A DNA stretch of 64,000 nt from Noviherbaspirillum pedocola (GTDB lineage: Bacteria; Pseudomonadota; Gammaproteobacteria; Burkholderiales; Burkholderiaceae_D): positions 186,001-250,000 of the forward strand of contig NZ_JAEPBG010000007.1 in NCBI RefSeq assembly GCF_016632335.1, given 5' to 3'. The notes beneath the pieces are model-generated. The model searched no databases. It had not been told where the DNA came from and saw only the letters and a list, made by a program, of their open reading frames with translations. This document shows, piece by piece, positions 42,464-51,505 of this stretch (the stretch's first letter is position 1; every line of letters starts with the position of its first letter). A program made the position numbers and the translations under genes.

Positions 42464-43888
42464 TCAATCCTTGGTCACGCGCAGCAGTTCGGCCTGGGTC
42501 GTGGTGCCGTCGGCAAGCCAGCGTTCGCCATCCTCGCGCATCGTGGCCATGCCGTGCTTTTGCGCGGTGGCGCGAATTTCGGCTTCCGAGACCTGGTCGT
42601 GGATCTGCGCGCGGATGTCGTCGGTGGTTTCCAGCAATTCGTAGACGCCGACGCGACCGTGGTAGCCGGTATGGCCGCATTTGTCGCAGCCGACCGCGTG
42701 CCACATCTTGCCGTCATGCCGGCGGCAGTGTTCGCACAGCTTGCGCACCAGGCGCTGCGCGACCACGCCCAACAGCGACGACGACAGCAGGAAGGGCTCG
42801 ATGCCCATGTCCAGCAGACGCGTGACCGCGGCGGCGGAATCGTTGGTGTGCAGGGTGGCCAGCACCAGGTGGCCGGTCAGCGATGCCTGCACCGCGATCT
42901 GCGCGGTTTCCAAGTCGCGGATCTCGCCGATCATGATCACGTCCGGGTCCTGGCGCAGGATCGCGCGCAGCGCCTTGGCGAAGGTCATCTCGATGCGCGG
43001 ATTGACCTGGGTCTGGCCAACGCCTGGCAATTCATATTCGATCGGGTCTTCCACCGTGAGGATGTTGGTGGACGCCGCGTTCAGCCGCGACAGCGCCGCA
43101 TACAGCGTGGTGGTTTTGCCCGAGCCGGTCGGACCGGTGACGAGCACGATGCCGTGCGGTTGCGCGATCAGGTGGTCGAACTGCGTCAGCGTTTTCTCGC
43201 TCATGCCGAGATGCTGCAGATCGAGGCGGCCAGCTTCCTTGTCCAACAAACGCAGCACCGCGCGTTCGCCGTGGCCGGTGGGCAGCGTGGAGACGCGCAC
43301 GTCGACCGGCTTGCCGCCGACGCGCAGCGTGATGCGGCCGTCCTGCGGCAGGCGTTTCTCGGCGATATCGAGCGAGGCCATGATCTTGATGCGCGAAATC
43401 ATCGAGGCGTGGATCGCCTTCTTCGGCCGCACGATGTCGCGCAGCGCACCGTCGATGCGAAAGCGCACCACCGACACCTGCTCGAAAGGTTCGATATGAA
43501 TGTCGGAAGCGCCTTCGCGCAGCGATTGCGTCAGGAGCGCATTGATCATGCGGATCACCGGCGCGTCGTCGGCTGATTCCAGCAGGTCTTCGACCGCCGG
43601 CATGTCCTGCATCATCTTGGCCAGGTCGAGGTCGGACTCGTATTCGTCGATGACCTGGGCAGCGTCGTTGCCGGAGCCGGCGTAGGCACGGGCGATCGCA
43701 GCGTCCAGCGCCTCGCGCTCCATGCGTTTCAGTTTCACCCGGCCGAAACGCCGGCTGACTTCGGCGATCGCGCGCGGCGCGGTCGCTTCCGACACCCACA
43801 CCTCCACGCCCGCATCGGGCGCGGCGCCGCGCTGCGCGAGCACGGCATGGTCGCGGGCGAAAGCGTAAGGAAGAAGTCGGTTTTCCAT
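42464..43888 (-). CDS. gspE: Type II secretion ATPase GspE
   Basis: Cytoplasmic hexameric ATPase that drives pseudopilus assembly. The 474 residues have an N1E-like domain (about 1-90), Walker A GPTGSGKTTT (about 245-254), the Asp box TVEDPIEY, Walker B IMIGEIRD, the His box LATLHTNDS and a zinc-binding tetra-Cys element (CEHC ... CDKC). It starts 24 bp after gspD. Confidence 0.96.
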   Translation of the reverse strand: MENRLLPYAFARDHAVLAQRGAAPDAGVEVWVSEATAPRAIAEVSRRFGRVKLKRMEREALDAAIARAYAGSGNDAAQVIDEYESDLDLAKMMQDMPAVEDLLESADDAPVIRMINALLTQSLREGASDIHIEPFEQVSVVRFRIDGALRDIVRPKKAIHASMISRIKIMASLDIAEKRLPQDGRITLRVGGKPVDVRVSTLPTGHGERAVLRLLDKEAGRLDLQHLGMSEKTLTQFDHLIAQPHGIVLVTGPTGSGKTTTLYAALSRLNAASTNILTVEDPIEYELPGVGQTQVNPRIEMTFAKALRAILRQDPDVIMIGEIRDLETAQIAVQASLTGHLVLATLHTNDSAAAVTRLLDMGIEPFLLSSSLLGVVAQRLVRKLCEHCRRHDGKMWHAVGCDKCGHTGYHGRVGVYELLETTDDIRAQIHDQVSEAEIRATAQKHGMATMREDGERWLADGTTTQAELLRVTKD

Positions 43889-43912
43889 GTTGGTCCTCTG
43901 TGCGGATGCGCG

Positions 43913-46267
43913 CTACCGCGTGTTTTGCGGCGGCGCGGTGAGTTGCTCCGGCGCGCCGGTTGTCGGCGCAGCAGGAGTGCCGGGCGGCATGCCAGCGGCC
44001 GGAGTGGTGGCCTGCGGTGCGCCGTTCAGCGGCATGTTGGATGGGCTATTTCCCGGCTGTACGCCATTATTGCTGCGCGGCGCCACCGGCGCCGGCGGAC
44101 GGCTCAGCGTATCACCGCTCATCGGCCGGCCATTCTGCAGCGCCGGCATCACCGGCGTGCCGATGCTCGGCAATACCATCGACCGATCCGGCTGGGCGGC
44201 GATCTGGCGGCCGCGGATGTAATCGTAGCGATCCGCCGTGAGATTCGAGCTCTGCTCGCCTGTACGCACGACGATCGGCCGCAGGAACACCATCAGGTTG
44301 GTCTTGGTGCGGTCACGGTTCTGGTATTTGAACAGGTTGCCGATCACCGGTATGTCGCCCAGGCCTGGCACCTTTTCCACCGCATTGTTGCCGCGGTCGT
44401 CGATCAGGCCGCCGAGCACGATGATTTCGCCGTCATCGACCAGCACATTCGTGTCGATCGAGCGCTTGGTGGTGATGATGCCGGCCGGATTGGTTTGGTC
44501 CTGAATGGCCGAGGTTTCCTGGTAGATCGCCATCTTCACCAGACCGCCCTCGGACACCTGCGGACGCACCCGCAGCATCAGGCCGATATCCTTGCGCTCC
44601 ACCGTCTGGAACGGGTTCACGCCGGCCGCGCCGCCCGAGGCCTGTGTGGTGTACTGACCGGTGACGAAAGGCACGTTCTGGCCGACGATAATGCGCGCTT
44701 CTTCGTTGTCCAGCGTGATCAGGTTCGGCGTGGACAGGATGTTAGCATCCGAGTCGGTTTCCAGCGCCCGGGCGATCGCGCCCAGCGTGAGCTGGCCGTT
44801 GATCTGCCGGAACAGGCCGAAATTGATGCCGTTGCCGGGAGGCTGCACTGCGGCGGAAGCGCCGGAAGCGCGCTGCGCCAGCTGCGAGATCAGGTTGTTG
44901 CCGCCGGAGCTGAAGCCCGTGATGCTGCCAACGCGGTAAGTGCTGCTGCCGTCGCCGGAAAGTCCGGCCCACTGGATGCCAAACTCGGCGGCGCGCTTGG
45001 CGGTGATTTCGACGATCAGCGATTCCACATAGACCTGTGCGCGGCGCGCATCGAGCTGATCGATCACGGAGCGCAGGTTGCGGTACACCGCTTCGTTGGC
45101 GGTAATGATCAGCGAATTGGTCGCCGCATCGGCCTGGATGAAGCCGCCCGGACCGCCGGTGGGCAGCGGGCCGGTCTGCGACTGGTTCTGCTGCGAAGAC
45201 AGCGGACCTTGCGTCTGTGTCAGGCCGCCGCCGGTCTGGCTGTTCGACTGGTTGCCGGCCGGGTTGGATGGCGTCTGCAGGTTGGTCGGCGAATATCCTC
45301 CGCCGCTCTGGCTGGTGGTGGCACTGTCGGACGCGATGACCGCGCGCAGCGTCTGCGCCAGCTTGATCGCTTCGGCATTCTTCAGGTAGACCACGTGCAC
45401 ATTGCCCGGCAACGCGGTTGGCTGGTCGAGCTTGGCAATCAATTGGCGCGCCAGCGTCGCGCGCGCCTGCGACGGCGCGCGGATGATCACGGAGTTGGTG
45501 CGCGGATCGGCCATCAGCGTCGTCGCGCCGGCAGCGGCCGCGCCCGCCTGGGCGCCGGGCTGGCCGGGTGTGGCGGCGCCGTCGAGTAGCCGGTTTCCCA
45601 TCGTAGCGATATCGATGGCCACGGCATGGCGGATCGGCACGAAGTCCAGGTCACTCGATGCCGGCACATCCAGCGAAGCGATGATCTTCGCCAGCCGGCG
45701 CAGGTTGTCGGCGTAGTCGGTGATGACCAGGCTGTTGGTGCCGGGATCGGCGTTGACCGTGTTGTTCGGCGAAATCAGCGGCCGCAGCACCGGCACCAGG
45801 TTCACCGCCGATTCGTAGTTGAGCCGGAAAATCTCCGTGGCGACCTGGTCGCCGCGGATCGCCCGGTTCTGCACCGGCGCCGACTGCAGCTTCGCATCGG
45901 CTTCCGGAACGACCTTGGTGAAGGTGCCGGTGTTGACCACCGCGTAGCCCTGCACCCGCAGCGCCGATGCCAGCAGTTGCGAGGCCTGCGCCTTGGTCAC
46001 CGGCTTTTCGGTCACCAGCGTGATGGTGCCCTTGACGCGCGGATCGATCAAATAGGTGCTGTTGGTGTAGTGGCCGATCGCCTTGATCACCGAGTCGATG
46101 TCGGCATTCACGAAGTTCAGCACGGCTTCGTTACTGGTCGGCTCCTGGGCTCCGGCCGGGACCGCGCCGGCTAGGGTACAGGCCAGCAGCGCGGCGGCGC
46201 CGGCGCGGCGCCAGAAAGGCCGGGAGGACTGGGAAAGCTTCGCCGTCTTGGGATGATGTCTTTTCAT
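43913..46267 (-). CDS. gspD: Type II secretion outer-membrane secretin GspD
   Basis: Forms the multimeric outer-membrane channel. The 784 residues comprise a signal peptide (cleaved near VPAGAQ), N0 (about 45-115) and N1-N3 domains (about 120-420). The N3 domain has a long Gly/Gln/Ser-rich insert (SGGGYSPTNLQTPSN ... LPTGG) near residues 312-370. The secretin core follows (about 425-690, VPGLGDIPVIGNLF near the end). The Pro/Asn-rich C-terminal S-region (about 700-784) could bind a pilotin, none of which is seen nearby. It overlaps gspN by 4 bp. Confidence 0.96.
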   Translation of the reverse strand: MKRHHPKTAKLSQSSRPFWRRAGAAALLACTLAGAVPAGAQEPTSNEAVLNFVNADIDSVIKAIGHYTNSTYLIDPRVKGTITLVTEKPVTKAQASQLLASALRVQGYAVVNTGTFTKVVPEADAKLQSAPVQNRAIRGDQVATEIFRLNYESAVNLVPVLRPLISPNNTVNADPGTNSLVITDYADNLRRLAKIIASLDVPASSDLDFVPIRHAVAIDIATMGNRLLDGAATPGQPGAQAGAAAAGATTLMADPRTNSVIIRAPSQARATLARQLIAKLDQPTALPGNVHVVYLKNAEAIKLAQTLRAVIASDSATTSQSGGGYSPTNLQTPSNPAGNQSNSQTGGGLTQTQGPLSSQQNQSQTGPLPTGGPGGFIQADAATNSLIITANEAVYRNLRSVIDQLDARRAQVYVESLIVEITAKRAAEFGIQWAGLSGDGSSTYRVGSITGFSSGGNNLISQLAQRASGASAAVQPPGNGINFGLFRQINGQLTLGAIARALETDSDANILSTPNLITLDNEEARIIVGQNVPFVTGQYTTQASGGAAGVNPFQTVERKDIGLMLRVRPQVSEGGLVKMAIYQETSAIQDQTNPAGIITTKRSIDTNVLVDDGEIIVLGGLIDDRGNNAVEKVPGLGDIPVIGNLFKYQNRDRTKTNLMVFLRPIVVRTGEQSSNLTADRYDYIRGRQIAAQPDRSMVLPSIGTPVMPALQNGRPMSGDTLSRPPAPVAPRSNNGVQPGNSPSNMPLNGAPQATTPAAGMPPGTPAAPTTGAPEQLTAPPQNTR

Positions 46268-47037
46268 TTGAATTCGAGAGAAATGTATTCCTTGCCGCCT
46301 TCACTGCGGCGCTGCCCCAACAGGTTCAACAAGTTCGCCAGTCGTGCTTCCTGGCCCGGGGCGGCTGCGGCACGGCCGGAAAACTGCAGCCGGCCGCGGT
46401 CGATGCGTCCGGCGCCACTCAATTCGAGCGCGCCGGAAAGCGTAGTCAATGTCAGCGGCGCCGCCTGCCCGCGCCAGTCCATCGTCAGCCGGTAACTGCC
46501 CAGCGGACGTACCGGCGACAGGCGCGAAGCGATATCGTCCAGCTGCAGCGCCATTGCCCCGGTCATCGCAACCTGCCTGCCTTCGCGCGCGATCTTCAGC
46601 GGCTGCCAGGAAAGCGTCATTCTTCCCGATGGCTGCAGCGTATTGAGCGGCGCGCCCAGTGCGGCCAGGCGCTCGGCTGGCAGCAAGATCGCCGACGGTC
46701 CAAGCTGCCATTCGCTCCAGCTGCCGGTAATGCGCATCGGCTGCGATAGCGCTTGCCGGTTCGATAATTCGGCATCCACCCGACCGAAGAGCACCAGCGG
46801 CGAAATCCGCCACGCGAAGCGACCGGGCAACAGCGGCGTCACCGCCGCGTCCGCGCCCGGCGCGCCGCCGAAGAAGGCCGAGCCGTTCCACAGCGAACCC
46901 TGCGCATCGCCGAGCGCGAAGCGACCGCCGGTCTGTCGTTCGACGATCAGCGACATCCAGCTCGCGGGCAGGCAAACCAGCACTGTTGCCAGCGCCGCGG
47001 CCGTGCCTGCGATCGCCCAGCTCAGCGCGCGCAGCAA
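46264..47037 (-). CDS. gspN: Type II secretion protein GspN
   Basis: An accessory inner-membrane-anchored protein with a TM helix (about 5-27) and a beta-rich periplasmic domain (257 aa). Start is uncertain: TTG at 47037 is the only conventional start giving the membrane helix. The frame is open a further 42 bp upstream (reading RQSNKRSRG, a plausible basic N-terminus) but has no start codon there. A frameshift or non-standard start near 47080 is possible. It sits between gspM and gspD. Confidence 0.85.
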   Translation of the reverse strand: MLRALSWAIAGTAAALATVLVCLPASWMSLIVERQTGGRFALGDAQGSLWNGSAFFGGAPGADAAVTPLLPGRFAWRISPLVLFGRVDAELSNRQALSQPMRITGSWSEWQLGPSAILLPAERLAALGAPLNTLQPSGRMTLSWQPLKIAREGRQVAMTGAMALQLDDIASRLSPVRPLGSYRLTMDWRGQAAPLTLTTLSGALELSGAGRIDRGRLQFSGRAAAAPGQEARLANLLNLLGQRRSEGGKEYISLEFK

Positions 47038-47079
47038 TCCGCGGCTCCGCTTGTTCGATTGACGATAGCATGTTCCATC

Positions 47080-47592
47080 TCACTGACCTCGCTGCTGGCG
47101 CAACGCAAGGCTGCCGCTGACGATGTCCGGCTGCGATGCTGCCGTGAGGTTGGCTTCGGTGACATTCATCTGCGAGGCGCCGCGCGCGTCGGCGATCCAG
47201 TCCAGCAGCGAAGTGAAGGACACGTCCTTCAATTGCAGCCGGGCGGTGTCGCCGACGACGGTCACGCTTTGCGCCTTGACGCCGCGCCGCGCGAGCGAGG
47301 CTTCGACCGTCTCGCGCGACACCGGCGGCGGCGGCGTCACGTCGCCCTTCGGCAGTGACGCGGCTTCCTGCGCCATGCTCTGCAGCTGCGCCACCTGCTG
47401 GCGCAACTCGGGCAGGCCGCGCCGATAGCGCGCAAGGCCGCTCTGCGCCGGCGCGATCAGCAGCAGGTAGATGAGCACCGCGAGGAGTGCCGCCGCGCCG
47501 AGCGCGAGGATCTGGCGTTCGCGCGGATTGCGTTCGGACCAGAACTGCCCGGCCTGCTGGCGCGCGCCGGCCATCGATGTCTTCCAGCTCAT
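47080..47592 (-). CDS. gspM: Type II secretion protein GspM
   Basis: Bitopic inner-membrane partner of GspL. The 170 residues show an N-terminal cytoplasmic stretch (WSERNPRERQILA, typical of GspM), a TM helix (about 28-48), a periplasmic coiled coil and a ferredoxin-like domain (about 90-165). The ATG overlaps the gspL stop by 4 bp. Confidence 0.92.
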   Translation of the reverse strand: MSWKTSMAGARQQAGQFWSERNPRERQILALGAAALLAVLIYLLLIAPAQSGLARYRRGLPELRQQVAQLQSMAQEAASLPKGDVTPPPPVSRETVEASLARRGVKAQSVTVVGDTARLQLKDVSFTSLLDWIADARGASQMNVTEANLTAASQPDIVSGSLALRQQRGQ

Positions 47593-48851
47593 TTCGCGCT
47601 CCTCAATTGCCAGACCACCACGCCGGGCTGTTCCGGCGCTGCGGTGAGTTCGAGCGCGCGGCCGGACAGCGCCGCCTTGACCTTGTCGAACGGTACCTGA
47701 GCATCGGGCCTGAGCTTGATCGTCAGGCCGCGGTCGCGGTATTCGAGACCGGCGATGGTCGGCGCATTGCCGCCTGCCGCAGCGCTCCAGGCTTCGCCGA
47801 AGGCAGCCGCCAGCGCAGTGAAATCCTCGGGCCCGGCCTGCCCGGCATTGCGACGGCCGGCGGCGATCTTCTGGCGCATCTGCGCGATCGGATCGACGAC
47901 CACGGTTTCGTTGGGGAATGCCGAGCGGTAGATCTGCGTCATCGAGGCGCGCAGTGTGTCGTATTCGCGCTTGGCGCGCAGCCATTCGATGTTCAGCGGC
48001 ACGATGTTCACCAGCAGCAGCAGCGCCGCCAGCACCAGCGGCCAGCGCCACGGTCGCCAGTTCATCTTCGGCGCGAGCGCGGCACCCAAGCCGGTTGCCA
48101 GATCGATGCCGGCGGTCATGGCGCCGGCGACCCAGGGTCCCCAGGCATCGGTAGTGAGCGTCACATGCTCGGCCGCGCCAAGTTCGGCCACCGCCGCCTG
48201 GTAAGCGGCAAGGCGTTCCTGCGGGACCGCGAGCTGCAGCGGCTTGTCACCGGCCATGGTCAGCGCGGCTTCGATCGCTTCCCTGGCCGCGGTGGAGAAC
48301 TGATCCGGCAGCAGCGGCAGGCCAACGCCTTCCTGCTGTGCGGTGCGCAGCGCGATTTCGATGTCGGCATCCTGTTCCAGCACCGCGCCATGCACATGAT
48401 CGTTCGGCGCGGGCAGGCACATCTGCGCCGGCACCGCGGCAATGCGCGCATGGCCGGAACCGAGCACGATTCTCGCCATGCGCTCGAGCCAGGCGCGCTG
48501 CGTCACCGCGACAGTGCGCAGGCCGTCAGCCAGCGCGCCGCCGACGACAACGCATTCGGCCGGATCGGTGATGAGTTCCTCTTCCACCAGGTTCGGCAGC
48601 GCCGCGCGCTGGCGCGCCGCGGACATCGGCGGCAGGTTGACTCGCAACAGGGTCACATCGCTCGCGGCCACCAGCATCACCACCCGGCCGGCGCGCGCGG
48701 CGAGCGCGGAAAGCTGCGCGAGCGCGGCGACGCCCTGCTGGCGGATCGCGCCCGGACCGTCTGCCAGGGCATACGGGCAACCCATCGCTTCCCACTGCGC
48801 GGTGCTGTCAAAGGCTGCCCTGGAAGGCAGGCGTAAGTACAGAGTGCTCAA
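47589..48851 (-). CDS. gspL: Type II secretion protein GspL
   Basis: Connects the GspE ATPase to the platform. It has 420 residues: a cytoplasmic actin-like domain (about 1-260, LRVNLPPMSAARQRAALPNLVEE), a TM helix (about 268-286, LVLAALLLLVNIVPLN) and a periplasmic ferredoxin-like domain to the end. Start 48851 follows gspK by 10 bp. The family call is firm given the gspK-L-M order. Confidence 0.92.
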   Translation of the reverse strand: MSTLYLRLPSRAAFDSTAQWEAMGCPYALADGPGAIRQQGVAALAQLSALAARAGRVVMLVAASDVTLLRVNLPPMSAARQRAALPNLVEEELITDPAECVVVGGALADGLRTVAVTQRAWLERMARIVLGSGHARIAAVPAQMCLPAPNDHVHGAVLEQDADIEIALRTAQQEGVGLPLLPDQFSTAAREAIEAALTMAGDKPLQLAVPQERLAAYQAAVAELGAAEHVTLTTDAWGPWVAGAMTAGIDLATGLGAALAPKMNWRPWRWPLVLAALLLLVNIVPLNIEWLRAKREYDTLRASMTQIYRSAFPNETVVVDPIAQMRQKIAAGRRNAGQAGPEDFTALAAAFGEAWSAAAGGNAPTIAGLEYRDRGLTIKLRPDAQVPFDKVKAALSGRALELTAAPEQPGVVVWQLRSAK

Positions 48852-48861
48852 AGACTTCCTT

Positions 48862-49926
48862 CTAGTTTTCTCTTGTCCACAGCAGGCGCGTCGTCGGGCT
48901 GGCGCCCTGTCCGCGTTCGATCAGGGCCTGAATCTGCAGCGAAGCGCGGCCAAGCCGCACCCGGCCATTGACCAGGAAATAATCCGACCTGGTGCCGATG
49001 TTCTTGCTCGACCCGATGGTCGGCATGCCGGGCAGGCGGTTCGATGCATCGGCCAGATCGCGGAAGGCGGCGGTTTTGCGCGCGGCCACGATCAGATTGG
49101 CGTCGGACGGCGAAATGTTTTCCAGTTTCGCCGCGATCACCTCGACAGGCGCGGTGTTGATGTTCACCGCCGTCGTACGCGGCAGGAAGATTACCAGATT
49201 GCGAAGCTTCTCCAGCATTTCCGGCTTGAATCCCGGCACGGCGAGCAAATCCTCGATCTGCGTGAACGGAATCTGCCCGGACGAGCCGGCGTCGACCACG
49301 GTGGCGCCAGTCGTACCAATGGTGCTGGTGGTGCCGGTCGTTCCCGTGGTGCCGCCCGATGTCGTCGCTGTCGATCCGGCATTGCTGTTGTTGCTGTTGG
49401 CATTCAGGGCCGCCTGCGCCGCAAGCTGCGCGCGCGAGGAGGAGGCGAGCAGCGTTTCCGCGGTGACCTGCGCCAGTTGCGGATCGATGCGCACCAGGGT
49501 CAGCAGCCGGGCGAAAGTTTCCACTTCTTTCTTGTCGATGGTGCCGTTGGCGATCATGTCGTTGAGGTTGAGCATCGACTGCGCATCGACGATCTGGCCC
49601 GACAGCGTCGCATCCGAATCCTCGCCGGCCTCGCGGCCATTCTCGACATACTGGTCCAGCCGGGTTTCCGACAGCGGCACCGCCCATGGCTCATCCAGGC
49701 TGTCGACCTGCGAATAGCGCGCGTCTTCGCGCAGAATCAGCCGCGCCCAGTCGAGCGCGCCGCGCAGTATCCATTCCTTCTGCAATTGCAGCCGCTGGTT
49801 TTCGATCGCGCGCACCTGCACCTGCTGCTGCCAGAACAGGCTGGCGACGATGGACACCGCCAGCGTGGTCAGCAGCAGCGCGGTGACGACGGCAACGCCG
49901 CGTTCGCGTGTTCGCTTAAATGCCAT
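48862..49926 (-). CDS. gspK: Type II secretion minor pseudopilin GspK
   Basis: Large tip pseudopilin, 354 residues. The prepilin N-terminus is basic then hydrophobic (RERGVAVVTALLLTTLAVSIVASLFW), with the GspK alpha-domain after it. A Thr/Gly/Ser low-complexity insert lies near residues 185-220 and helix-hairpin-like segments follow. Start at MAFKRT (49926) is the family start. It overlaps the gspI stop by 11 bp, leaving no space for gspJ. Confidence 0.93.
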   Translation of the reverse strand: MAFKRTRERGVAVVTALLLTTLAVSIVASLFWQQQVQVRAIENQRLQLQKEWILRGALDWARLILREDARYSQVDSLDEPWAVPLSETRLDQYVENGREAGEDSDATLSGQIVDAQSMLNLNDMIANGTIDKKEVETFARLLTLVRIDPQLAQVTAETLLASSSRAQLAAQAALNANSNNSNAGSTATTSGGTTGTTGTTSTIGTTGATVVDAGSSGQIPFTQIEDLLAVPGFKPEMLEKLRNLVIFLPRTTAVNINTAPVEVIAAKLENISPSDANLIVAARKTAAFRDLADASNRLPGMPTIGSSKNIGTRSDYFLVNGRVRLGRASLQIQALIERGQGASPTTRLLWTREN

Positions 49927-50302
49927 TGGGCACGACCTGCGTGAGCTTGATGATGCGCCGGTTCGGATTGTCGGCCGGAACCACGCTGACTTCGACGCGG
50001 CGGAACGCCGGATTCGGCGTCGAAAACACGCTTTCCTGGCAGACGAAGGCGATGCCGTCCTGCGGACAATCGAAGCTGCGGTTGCCAACGGGCGGCCATT
50101 CCTTGGCGATGCGGATCTGCGCGAGGCGGTTTTCCGCCGACCAGGTCGCCATCATCGACAGGCGCAGGTCAGTGCTGTTCTGCGTCAGGCTGCCGACCGC
50201 GCGCAGCGATGCGCCGAGCGCAGTGCCGACGATGGCCAGCGCGACCAGCACTTCCAGCAGGGTGAAGCCGGCGCTTCGGATGCGGCGGCAGTGGCGTTTC
50301 AT
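49916..50302 (-). CDS. gspI: Type II secretion minor pseudopilin GspI
   Basis: Minor pseudopilin of the tip complex. The 128 residues have the prepilin leader MKRHCRRIRSAG followed by FTLLEVLVALAIVGTALGA with the conserved Glu5. A globular domain including Cys residues follows. Start 50302 is one base after the gspH stop. Family: GspI by position and length; no GspJ gene follows it. Confidence 0.92.
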   Translation of the reverse strand: MKRHCRRIRSAGFTLLEVLVALAIVGTALGASLRAVGSLTQNSTDLRLSMMATWSAENRLAQIRIAKEWPPVGNRSFDCPQDGIAFVCQESVFSTPNPAFRRVEVSVVPADNPNRRIIKLTQVVPNGI

Positions 50303-50303
50303 G

Positions 50304-50768
50304 TCATTCCACCGTGAAATGGCCGATGCCGTCGGCGCGGATCGCCACGCTGGCATTGGCCAGGCTCATCGTCAGTACGAAGGGCTGCTGCACCGGCTCG
50401 CGGCCGAAGACCACGCGCAGCGGCAGCGTGTTGCTGCCGGCCGATGGCGGCGAGATCGATACCACCACCGGGCCGCGCTTGAAATCACGCTGGCGCAGCA
50501 TCTCGTCCTGCGGCAAGGGCTGCCAGGAATTTTCCTCGCGCACCAGGAAGCGGTAATGCTCGGCATCGGCTTCGAAAGCCACCGGCCGGTCGCGCACGAT
50601 CGCTTCGTCACGCGCCAGTTGCAGCAGCAGCGCGATACGCTGCCCTTCCTGCTGCAGCATCTGCTTCGAATCAGGCATGGCGTTGAAGCTCACCATGCCC
50701 AGCGTGATGCCGACAATGACCAGCACCACCAGCAATTCCAGCAGAGTGAAGCCGCCTTGCCTGCGCAT
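50304..50768 (-). CDS. gspH: Type II secretion minor pseudopilin GspH
   Basis: The 154-residue pseudopilin has a very short leader MRRQGG, then FTLLELLVVLVIVGITLGM with Glu5, and a beta-sandwich domain typical of GspH. It is preceded by gspG 17 bp upstream in transcription order. Confidence 0.93.
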   Translation of the reverse strand: MRRQGGFTLLELLVVLVIVGITLGMVSFNAMPDSKQMLQQEGQRIALLLQLARDEAIVRDRPVAFEADAEHYRFLVREENSWQPLPQDEMLRQRDFKRGPVVVSISPPSAGSNTLPLRVVFGREPVQQPFVLTMSLANASVAIRADGIGHFTVE

Positions 50769-50785
50769 CGTTGCGCTCCGCGTTG

Positions 50786-51214
50786 TCAGAGTTCCCAGGA
50801 GCCGATGTCGGCATCCACGCCGGTGCCGCCGGGCTGACCGTCAGCGCCCAGCGAAAACACATCAACTTCGCCATGGATGCCCGGCGACAGATACTGGTAC
50901 GGATTGCCCCACGGATCCTTGGGCAGCTTCTCGATGTAGCCGCCCTCTTTCCAGTTGCTCGGCACCGGCGCGCCGGTCGGCTTGGCGACCAGCGCCTGCA
51001 ACCCCTGCTCAGTGGTCGGATAACGGGAATTGTCGAGGCGGTACAGCTTCAGCGCCTGCATGATCGTGGAGATGTCCTGCTTGGCCGCCATGATGCGCGC
51101 ATCATCGGTGCGGCCCATCAGCTTGGGCACCACCAGGGCCGCGAGAATGCCCATGATGACCACCACCACCATGATTTCGATCAGGGTAAAGCCGCGAGAC
51201 CGTTTGCGCTGCAT
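50786..51214 (-). CDS. gspG: Type II secretion major pseudopilin GspG
   Basis: Main subunit of the pseudopilus. The 142 residues have the leader MQRKRSRG and [27 protein letters not shown]. The calcium-binding loop region is [19 protein letters not shown] ... [16 protein letters not shown]. Starts at 51238 or 51268 would lengthen the leader; 51214 is preferred from the usual leader length, although no clear Shine-Dalgarno precedes it. First gene of the gsp operon. Confidence 0.94.
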   Translation of the reverse strand: MQRKRSRGFTLIEIMVVVVIMGILAALVVPKLMGRTDDARIMAAKQDISTIMQALKLYRLDNSRYPTTEQGLQALVAKPTGAPVPSNWKEGGYIEKLPKDPWGNPYQYLSPGIHGEVDVFSLGADGQPGGTGVDADIGSWEL

Positions 51215-51505
51215 AACGGGAAAAGAAGAGTTGAGCATGGATGGAATATCGAGGGAAAACCGGGTCACTAGGCTAACCGGTTTTGCCGAATGTTGGAAGA
51301 AAAGAAATATAACGAAGAGTTGCGATGCATCGCATCAACTTCTCTGACAGAAACATTCGAAAAAAGTGCCGCAATCGATGCAGATAGTCATTTTCTTGCG
51401 GAAAGCTCAGTGCGCATGTCCGGAAGCCCTGGCTGCGACGAGGCACATGCAAACTTGCAGTGATCATCCCGGCAAGCGTTTGTGAAACATCAAGCGTATG
51501 CGCGT
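51215..51505. other. 291-bp upstream region of the gsp operon
   Basis: No gene is seen. It holds the 14-bp perfect palindrome TGCGATGCATCGCA (51321-51334), a candidate operator. A minus-strand TATATT (51306-51311) could serve as a -10, without a good -35. An AACCGGTT palindrome lies nearer to gspG. Confidence 0.5.

Noticed and set aside
43847-45589. 580-codon plus-strand ORF opposite gspD
   Set aside because: Shadow of the secretin gene; His/Arg-rich, no domain, and gspD is unambiguous.
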